Assembly: GCA_024181965.1 (NCBI GenBank) | Contig: BQXS01012509.1 | Span: 21,468-44,387, forward strand | DNA length: 22,920 bases | Origin: Aduncisulcus paluster | Taxonomy: Eukaryota > Fornicata | Direction of reading: 5' to 3' | Shown: one piece after another, positions 20,001-22,920 of the stretch | Position numbering within the stretch: the first letter of the stretch is position 1 | Layout: each line of letters opens with the position of its first letter | Notes under the pieces: generated by a model | What the model saw: only the letters and a program-made list of their open reading frames with translations | The model's database searches: none | Told to the model about the DNA's origin: nothing | Program-made: the position numbers and the translations under genes

Positions 20001-22097
20001 AGGGAAGAATATGCAGAAGAAGCCATCCAAGTTGCAGGTGGTGGATATGAGATCTTGAACTTTAATGTCGTTGGATCTGAACAAGATGAACGTTTGAAAT
20101 ATACCAGATATGTGTTTGGTAAGAAGCGTAACCTCGCCTTGGAGGAAGCTGAAGTTGATGAAGGAGATGATATCCGTAGAAGCGCATTTAGGAATCGTAT
20201 GAGTCAAAAATCTCTTCGAATGTCTGGTTCTGTTGAGAATGAATCCATTTGGAGATTTAACCCGAATGACCTTCCCACCTATGGTCCTCCTTCACTCGCC
20301 ATTCAATTAGTCCAACATGTGTGTAAAAAACCCGTTTGGCTTGTCATCAATAATGCTCATCGTTCTCCAAAGTTGATGAGGTTGCTTAAGTCTATTTGTT
20401 CTGGACCTTCAATGCAAACTTCCTCTCTAACTCAGTCCGGAACCACTAGCACACGTTCCTTACTGGGTGTTCGAACTCATAAGGCCTTCCGATGCATCCT
20501 TGTTGGTGCTGATGTACTACCATTGGTATCAAATCATTTCATTGTACAGTCCCGTGACCACTTTGGTTCCTTTGTTGCTTATGTATTCTCCCATGTCCCT
20601 GGTTTGGAAGAGATGAAGGTGAGTTCGAAACGTCTGTGCCTTGGAATGTGTATCGTGTATGCTTCCCTGTACATATTCCAGTCATCTCAAGTGAGTGATT
20701 ACCTGTCTCTTCCTTCGGTCACCTCATTTGGCCTCTTGGTCAATGAGATTATCGTATGTGCGCCCCATCCAGCTGCCGCCCGACAGCTTTTGGTTGACTC
20801 TCTGTCTGTCAAGCATGATATTTCTGTTCATGCACGCCTCTTGGTCAGATCTGTTTGTGAATTGTGTGTATGTAGTTCCCTCAAGAGCAATGGTGTTATT
20901 CCTGGTATTCTTCGCATCAACGAAGAGATGAAGGTGAGTTCGAAACGTCTGTGCCTTGGAATGTGTATCGTGTATGCTTCCCTGTACATATTCCAGTCAT
21001 CTCAAGTGAGTGATTACCTGTCTCTTCCTTCGGTCACCTCATTTGGCCTCTTGGTCAATGAGATTATCGTATGTGCGCCCCATCCAGCTGCCGCCCGACA
21101 GCTTTTGGTTGACTCTCTGTCTGTCAAGCATGATATTTCTGTTCATGCACGCCTCTTGGTCAGATCTGTTTGTGAATTGTGTGTATGTAGTTCCCTCAAG
21201 AGCAATGGTGTTATTCCTGGTATTCTTCGCATCAACGAAGATATGAAGAGTGTTGATGATCTCATTGAGGTCGCTTCTCGCCTCGATAATTCTGATTACG
21301 AGAAGATTGGTGGTTGGGAGAATGAAGAGGTGATTGCCCAAGGTGTCAAAGAGTCATTATTCATCAGTATTAAGGGAATGAATGCAAGGAGATCTAAGAT
21401 TAGAATGGAGAAGATGTTGACAAAATCTGCTATTGAATCGTCTTGCTCACATGAAGCTCATCATAAAACTGTTTCCTCTTCCTCTTCCTCTTCTCCAACG
21501 ACTGGCGTGAGAAACTTTTATCTTATGATTTGGAAGTTTAAGGAAATTGTGGGTCAAATACCTCCTTCCATCCCGAGTGAACTTCGTCTATGGATCGCAA
21601 TGGAGTTTATGCTCTCACGTATGAACCGTCAAGCTCCACCTTGCTCTGTGTTGGATTTGATTCATAGATTTAAGTCCATTCCTGCCGATGCTGTATCCAA
21701 GACTATTAAACGTTCACTACAGACCTGTGAAATTGATCTCCACCTATTGAATCGTCCAGCAAGCTTTATTTGCGCACTAAGTGGTGGTAAGTTCGTTTTC
21801 AGAGCCAGAATAGTAGCCTGTAAGGCCAAGGTTGCCCAAGAACATGATAATCAGCTTGAAATGACTCTTCATGGACTCAAACTCTGTGGTGGAGAGTGGA
21901 GTTCTGCCAAAAATAAGTTTGTACTCGCTTCTCCCACTTCATTCTTCTATATTTCACTCATATTCTCTTCATTTGATGGAGAATTGGCCACATCTGAGCG
22001 TCATGTTGACGTTTTCCTTGGAAATAGCAAGATTTGTGAACTCATAATTGTTGCTGAAAAAGGTGCAGGGAAAATGTGGTTTGAAATTACAAAATAA
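1834..22097 (+). CDS. Divergent axonemal-type dynein heavy chain, frame-broken in this sequence
   Basis: This is the whole gene, read by joining segments in all three forward frames. Dynein heavy chains are ring ATPases that move on microtubules, in cilia for axonemal types. The order of recognisable parts matches the family: tail, linker, AAA1-AAA4, stalk with microtubule-binding tip, AAA5, AAA6 and C-terminal domain. The tail segment at 3520-3770 (FNPYKL, YYTIS, then SFFKNFIKMKYWRRWK) resembles inner-arm heavy chains. AAA1, AAA2 and AAA4 nucleotide sites are degenerate; AAA3 is intact. After removing duplications and one intron the product would be about 6,300 residues, against about 4,000-4,700 usually, owing to low-complexity insertions. 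Interruptions are one probable intron, two frame-shifting duplications (one with an N gap), about four single frame changes and one in-frame duplication. The stop is TAA at 22095. The ATG at 1834 is the first in its frame, but ATG 3057 is an alternative start if the N-terminal part is a separate gene. Confidence 0.85.
2002..2131 (+). other. Probable spliceosomal intron, 130 bp
   Basis: The 5' end is GTATGT, a classic donor. The interior is AT-rich, with stops in the upstream frame (at 2085) and the downstream frame (at 2105-2107). The 3' end is TCTAATAATTAAG, with a branch-like CTAAT only a few bases from the AG, as in several metamonads with very short branch-to-acceptor spacing. The junction is phase 0: codon GCT (1999-2001) joins TCT (2132-2134), and the product continues SFHINHPKVERKS. 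An acceptor at 2156 was considered, but its phase does not match. Confidence 0.55.
2132..2979 (+). CDS. Dynein heavy chain N-terminal extension, unrecognised
   Basis: About 280 codons of Lys-, Ser- and Pro-rich sequence with a helical stretch between about 2490 and 2850 (NIGLGLTVGSENARSMTRRK, then a charged run RSDIREQRRKEQLE). I recognise no domain. It is probably disordered with one helical, basic part. The frame stays open to a stop at 3044-3046, but a change of frame or an intron near 2980 is needed to join the dynein tail. If the join is wrong, this is a separate basic protein immediately upstream of dynein; the absence of any spacer makes that less likely. Confidence 0.5.
2980..3052 (+). 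other. Possible second intron (73 bp) or homopolymer frameshift
   Basis: Here the frame changes. Reading A: an intron starting GTTTTT (2980) with a very pyrimidine-rich interior and ending AAATAACATTAG (3052). It is phase 2 and joins KIPHK to KMYGTPASN. Reading B: no intron, but one base too many in the run TTTTTCCCCC (2981-2990), giving a Ser-rich linker that ends LLAANNIRKMYG. The acceptor resembles that of the upstream intron, but the donor is weak, so I cannot decide. Confidence 0.4.
3053..7149 (+). CDS. Dynein heavy chain tail and start of linker
   Basis: This segment is in one frame. It begins with disordered, charged sequence (about 3057-3420). Next comes the tail region typical of axonemal heavy chains: FCVPHA with NHFNPYKL (about 3490-3550), YYTIS at 3591-3605, then AAWLKEASQYNLIKTFSFFK and KYWRRWK (about 3660-3760), equivalent to the family pattern of a Tyr-Tyr-Thr-Leu-Ser strand followed by the helix that holds FFxKfrxWKxFxxW. 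A Ser tract lies at about 4180-4225. Helical bundle sequence follows to about 6580. From 6619 the linker domain (DHC_N2) begins: NPAMRPRHWAKVFEELKLDP, then FSLKTLLE and YWEKVKFPL. The last 550 bp (6600-7149) are repeated immediately downstream; the second copy continues the gene in a different frame. Confidence 0.82.
6600..7149 (+). repeat. 550-bp exact tandem duplication, copy 1
   Basis: Identical to 7150-7699, head to tail with no spacer. The flanking bases differ on both sides (6599 a against 7149 t; 7150 g against 7700 c), so there is no microhomology. The period is 550 = 1 mod 3, so the second copy is read in another frame. Deleting one copy joins the frame of 3053-7149 to the frame used up to about 9255. 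Confidence 0.97.
7150..7699 (+). repeat. 550-bp exact tandem duplication, copy 2
   Basis: Second copy of 6600-7149. It encodes the start of the dynein linker domain in a frame shifted by one, which runs on into the rest of the linker. Confidence 0.97.
7150..9255 (+). CDS. Dynein heavy chain linker (DHC_N2), continued
   Basis: Read in one frame from the second copy of the duplication to a TC repeat. After the duplicated RPRHWAKVFEELKLD helix and YWEKVKFPL come ILATLHDHLITLHTIANQQY (about 7757-7820), NSWRLKLISLALLLPLWQKF (about 7845-7905) and WSECEKVL. This order matches the linker's lever-arm helices, including the usual pattern of a Trp-Leu-xx-Gln-xx-Trp-x-Tyr-Leu segment, here LLPLWQKFQILW. 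An acidic low-complexity insertion follows at about 8700-8860. The segment ends in a charged helix (LKDRRERERKEKEQQRK) and DPTVSMVSLT; the correct frame then changes within 9243-9262. Confidence 0.82.
9243..9262 (+). other. Frame change in a TC dinucleotide repeat
   Basis: The upstream frame ends at a TAA at 9277-9279, whereas the conserved linker motif resumes in the next frame as AWINHNPSQALMLALYISF, equivalent to the family's VLEWPGQVVLxxxxIxWT segment. The switch lies in or near a (TC)n run. One missing TC unit, or one extra base, explains it. No phase-matched GT-AG intron was found that spares the conserved motif. Confidence 0.7.
9256..12202 (+). CDS. Dynein heavy chain: end of linker, AAA1 and AAA2, both degenerate
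   Basis: The linker ends with NHNPSQALMLALYISF (about 9270-9320) and TPRYYWTGDDLL (about 9718-9755), matching the family's RYYW motif just before AAA1. AAA1 follows: YAFAFRGGLDGVFLTPQM, then the Walker A position reads VTDLSGKI (9944-9967) instead of GPAGTGKT. The Walker B position reads GAVLHIINVEN (10085-10117) where the family has GAWACFDEFNR, so the Asp-Glu pair is Ile-Asn. The sensor segment keeps GR (VESGRDSVDLREMNKFCRF) but lacks NPGY. AAA2: LYAHLLSFQALCIVG then KVDWVSKM (P-loop position 11504-11530) with no GK[ST]; IFLDSWIDILISMIKKNN (about 11930-11980) matches the VDxxWIENMNTVLDDN segment, and NASPSFLSH (about 12094-12122) matches ASPATVSR. Domain identity is firm; loss of nucleotide binding is inferred. 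Confidence 0.8.
9944..9967 (+). other. AAA1 Walker A position, degenerate
   Basis: Eight codons read VTDLSGKI where dyneins have GPAGTGKT. Gly1, Gly4 and Thr8 are lost; the GK pair remains. From the GK to the Walker B position my alignment by eye needs only one extra residue. Confidence 0.75.
10085..10117 (+). other. AAA1 Walker B position, acidic residues lost
   Basis: GAVLHIINVEN aligns with the family's GAWACFDEFNR, and the following SVLCQHV aligns with SVVAQQI. The catalytic Asp-Glu pair is replaced by Ile (10103) and Asn (10106). Confidence 0.72.
11888..12202 (+). repeat. 315-bp duplication flanking an assembly gap, copy 1
   Basis: Matches 12223-12537 with a single visible difference: a at 12147 against c at 12482, changing Asp to Ala. 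It ends exactly at the run of N. It encodes the AAA2 Walker B to sensor region. Confidence 0.96.
12203..12222. other. Assembly gap, 20 N
   Basis: Twenty unknown bases, flanked on both sides by the two copies of the same 315 bp. It looks like two contig ends that overlap but were not merged, so the real gap is probably zero. Confidence 0.95.
12223..12537 (+). repeat. 315-bp duplication flanking an assembly gap, copy 2
   Basis: Second copy of 11888-12202. With the gap the period is 335 (2 mod 3), which shifts the frame. Removing one copy and the gap makes the dynein frame continuous. Confidence 0.96.
12223..15657 (+). CDS. Dynein heavy chain: end of AAA2, AAA3 (intact) and AAA4 (degenerate)
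   Basis: After AAA2 comes a long basic and Ser-rich insertion (about 12650-12800 and 13460-13560). AAA3 starts at about 13950: FIAYTPHVRVLELALQHAYN, then a textbook P-loop GGNGSGKTS (14041-14067), Walker B CIFVCDED (14239-14262), and a sensor region LVFTANTRNLIPSSPFF (about 14418-14470) equivalent to the family's MGPPGGGRNPVTPRF. AAA4: YTFFPTGYIVEGVVKLSKIF then HVLLNGVKGVGRHL, where the usual GVGGSGKQS is GVKGVGRHL (15508-15534): the P-loop Lys is Arg and the Ser is Leu. An acidic tract lies at about 14998-15065. The frame is lost in a TG repeat at 15649-15658. Insertions explain much of the unusual protein length. Confidence 0.82.
14041..14064 (+). other. AAA3 Walker A, intact
   Basis: GGNGSGKT fits GxxxxGK[ST] exactly and sits after a hydrophobic strand (SVVIS). 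It is the only canonical P-loop found in the whole heavy chain. Its Walker B, CIFVCDED at 14239-14262, keeps acidic residues. Confidence 0.9.
15649..15658 (+). other. Frame change in a TG dinucleotide repeat within AAA4
   Basis: Upstream the frame reads SGVLGTHVCVY and then stops at 15697-15699. Downstream the correct frame reads ITLQSGLLSHSSIEYNILKS, which aligns without gaps to the AAA4 Walker B region of dyneins if the TG run had one more unit. A 22-bp GT-AG intron (15649-15670) is formally possible, but it would delete the conserved strand. Confidence 0.65.
15658..19506 (+). CDS. Dynein heavy chain: end of AAA4, stalk, microtubule-binding domain, AAA5
   Basis: The AAA4 Walker B position reads VCVCITLQ, so its Asp is also missing. 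LIELFHQRWKNFIHLCIVSD (about 15869-15930) matches the family's segment before the stalk. A poly-Glu insertion lies at 16388-16430. Stalk helix CC1 spans about 16530-16920. The microtubule-binding tip follows: EAKCAMGCICILLG (about 16985-17025), DTWESCKRVFADM (17033-17071), matching DWWGPAKRLLGDM of typical dyneins, and YSFLMWIRGVIN (about 17261-17296). CC2 spans about 17320-17570 and ends LDSKWKDEL. AAA5 follows (PILFTDPQS, about 17965-17990, equivalent to PLMIDPQGQA), then the strut helices (EDRIKDVILTVEDEMELIE, about 18526-18585). A long acidic insertion occupies about 18780-19020, before the first AAA6 helices. The frame ends at TGA 19514 after a Glu-rich helix. Confidence 0.85.
16388..16430 (+). 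repeat. Glu-coding GAA/GAG tract
   Basis: Imperfect GAAGAG repeats encode a run of Glu before the stalk. A similar tract at about 18943-19005 encodes Glu in the insertion before AAA6, and another at about 19450-19490 precedes the G4 frame change. These are low-complexity expansions. Confidence 0.8.
16530..17570 (+). other. Dynein stalk coiled coils and microtubule-binding domain
   Basis: CC1 is charged and heptad-like. The tip keeps the family's ICILLG and W-xx-xKR-xx-xDM pattern, and CC2 ends in a conserved Lys-Trp. Length and order match normal dynein stalks, so microtubule binding may be retained although the motor sites are not. Residue-level binding cannot be judged from sequence alone. 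Confidence 0.75.
19504..19507 (+). other. Frame change near a G4 run
   Basis: The upstream frame ends KKNMGCT-stop. With one G fewer it reads NMGVRDAKLKDKKQQNDDSV and joins the open frame of the AAA6 region. The exact site could lie anywhere in the low-complexity GAA-rich stretch 19450-19507. No phase-compatible intron was found. Confidence 0.6.
19508..22097 (+). CDS. Dynein heavy chain: AAA6 and C-terminal domain
   Basis: Starts with a Lys-rich linker, then PDLFKPVLHRFNEAKAQW (about 19665-19720). AAA6 contains LAIQLVQHVCKKPVWLVINN with AHRS (about 20295-20365), equivalent to the family's WVxLQNCHLA. FRCILVGADVLPLVSNHFIV (about 20488-20545) follows, matching FRLWLTSxPxxxFPVSILQ. KRLCLGMCIVYASLYIFQSS is the helix that reads LLFGLCFFHAVVQERR in dyneins; it is present twice because of an in-frame 315-bp duplication. 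The C-terminal domain has FVFRARIVACKA and MTLHGLKLCGGEWSSAKNKF (about 21864-21920), equivalent to VYIHGLFLEGARWD. The stop is TAA at 22095-22097. One tandem copy would give a normal-sized AAA6. Confidence 0.85.
20607..20921 (+). repeat. 315-bp exact in-frame tandem duplication, copy 1
   Basis: One hundred and five codons identical to 20922-21236, with GAAGA microhomology at both edges and the junction. It encodes the AAA6 helix KRLCLGMCIVYASLYIFQ and what follows, to GVIPGILRIN. The reading frame is kept. Confidence 0.97.
20922..21236 (+). repeat. 315-bp exact in-frame tandem duplication, copy 2
   Basis: Second copy of 20607-20921; identity continues to 21241. The sequence then moves on to DMKSVDDLIEVASRLDN. 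Confidence 0.97.
21252..21284 (+). repeat. 33-bp segment repeated at the right end of the window, copy 1
   Basis: Identical to 22888-22920. It lies in dynein AAA6 (VDDLIEVASRL). The distance is 1,636 bp. Confidence 0.95.
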
Positions 22098-22358
22098 CTA
22101 TATTTTTGATTGATCAGGAGATTGACTTGCGTTGTGTAACGATGAACGTTTTGTTATGTTGTTTTGTCTTGAATATTTGTCATTCCAATCTAAAGGGTTT
22201 ATTTCCTCGGATTCGAATGAAGTAACGTGTAGTGCAGTAATAGACATCTGCATAGTCTAACAAAGAAAAACAAAAAAAAAACGGTAGTAACTGAACACTT
22301 TTGATTATAGTAAAAAAAATGACTCTTTAAAATTCCCCTTCTTTCTCAAAAGATCTAT
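22098..22358. other. Convergent intergenic region between dynein and copine
   Basis: About 260 bp, AT-rich, with A-runs at about 22264-22281 and 22311-22319. It must hold the 3' ends of both convergent genes. I see no RNA gene, repeat or coding region in it, and no unambiguous polyadenylation signal. Confidence 0.6.
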
Positions 22359-22887
22359 TTATAGCATTGGAGAAGGAGCTTCACCAGGTGGCAAACGTCC
22401 AAGAATTTCAGCTCGAGAAATTGGAACCATTCCAGTCTTTTTTGAGTAATCAAGAACTTGCTGAGGGATTTCTCTGAGAACCTCTTCTGCAAGCAAATGA
22501 GGAGTGCGTTCGTACTTGCTGAACTCCACAAATTGGACATTGTCTCTCTCTGCTTTGACCATTCTACTTGAAGTCAAACCACCAGTCTCGTCTCCATCGA
22601 GGAATTCCATAGCACTAAAGTCAGCTTTACCAATACCAATGATAACAATTGACAACGGAAGCTTGGAGGCTTCAACAATAGCATCAACTGTTTGACGAAT
22701 ATCGTTGGCTTGACCGTCAGTGAGAATCATGAGAATATTAGCTGGTTGCCTGGCCATGATAGCTGCAAGTTGTTCAGCTTTGGAACGACAATTTAAGGTG
22801 TGGACCATTGCAGCTTCTTGCGCCGCTTTCTCGATAACTTGGTGGAAACATGTCGGTCCTGATAAACTAAATCCAGGCATTCCAAGC
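22359..22887 (-). CDS. Copine C-terminal part (vWA domain), 5' end missing
   Basis: Copines are Ca2+-dependent phospholipid-binding proteins with two C2 domains and a C-terminal von Willebrand A-like (copine) domain, peripheral to membranes. Only the C-terminal part is here. GFSLSGPTCFHQVIEKAAQE matches the family's YGPTNFAPIIxxVA. Next come ANILMILTDGQANDIRQTVD, ASKLPLSIVIIGIGKADFSA and MEFLDGD, all strong copine signatures, then NVQFVEFSKY and LAEEVLREIPQQVLDY. A Pro-rich tail ends at TAA (22359-22361). There is no C-terminal RING, so it is not the plant RGLG type. The gene converges with dynein. Upstream of about 22887 the sequence becomes a copy of dynein sequence, so the Met codon at 22899-22901 is not the true start, and the C2 domains are absent. 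Confidence 0.85.
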
Positions 22888-22920
22888 GTTGATGATCTCA
22901 TTGAGGTCGCTTCTCGCCTC
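22888..22920 (+). repeat. Start of a further direct duplication of dynein sequence
   Basis: All 33 last bases equal 21252-21284, and the identity runs to the window edge. This suggests the next bases repeat the dynein 3' end and the copine tail (unit 21252-22887), or that a misjoin occurs here. It interrupts the copine gene. Confidence 0.85.

Noticed and set aside
22899-22901. Start codon of a short copine-like protein (minus strand)
   Set aside because: This Met codon lies in the copied dynein segment. The copine sequence proper begins at about 22887 and lacks its C2 domains, so it is a truncated gene, not a short protein.
6600-22920. Duplications caused by a transposon or integrated element
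   Set aside because: The units have no terminal inverted repeats, target-site duplications or transposase, and they consist only of host gene sequence.

Overview
The window is eukaryotic nuclear DNA from a flagellated protist. Three things support this: an axonemal-type dynein heavy chain, an E2F transcription factor and a copine. Genes are dense, few introns are visible, stops follow the standard code, and proteins carry many Ser-rich and Glu-rich tracts. My guess is a free-living metamonad (a fornicate such as a Carpediemonas-like organism), but that is impression only and was not tested.

Layout. (1) 10-1458, minus strand: a complete E2F-like gene. (2) 1459-1833: an AT-rich divergent intergenic region. 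(3) 1834-22097, plus strand: one giant gene for a very divergent dynein heavy chain, of about 6,300 residues once duplications are discounted. In order it encodes a long disordered N-terminus, the tail (DHC_N1-like), the linker (DHC_N2-like), AAA1, AAA2, AAA3, AAA4, the stalk with microtubule-binding domain, AAA5, AAA6 and the C-terminal domain. (4) 22098-22358: a short convergent intergenic region. (5) 22359-about 22887, minus strand: the C-terminal part of a copine (vWA domain). (6) 22888-22920: sequence that returns to the dynein gene.

The dynein gene is broken in this sequence. There is one probable intron (2002-2131) and a second intron or frameshift near 2980-3052. An exact 550-bp tandem duplication shifts the frame. 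A 315-bp duplication flanks a 20-N gap and also shifts the frame. Three further single frame changes lie in simple repeats (about 9243-9262, 15649-15658 and 19504-19507), and a 315-bp tandem duplication is in frame. Collapsing the duplications restores the frame each time, so many of these are probably assembly faults or unmerged alleles.

The main biological observation is the state of the motor. AAA1, the catalytic ATPase site of all conventional dyneins, aligns without gaps but has lost its Walker A glycines, its Walker A Thr and both Walker B acidic residues. AAA2 and AAA4 are also degenerate. Only AAA3 keeps a textbook P-loop and acidic Walker B. The stalk and microtubule-binding domain are still recognisable. 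This looks like a pseudo-motor dynein: a heavy chain kept as a microtubule-binding scaffold, possibly gated by AAA3.
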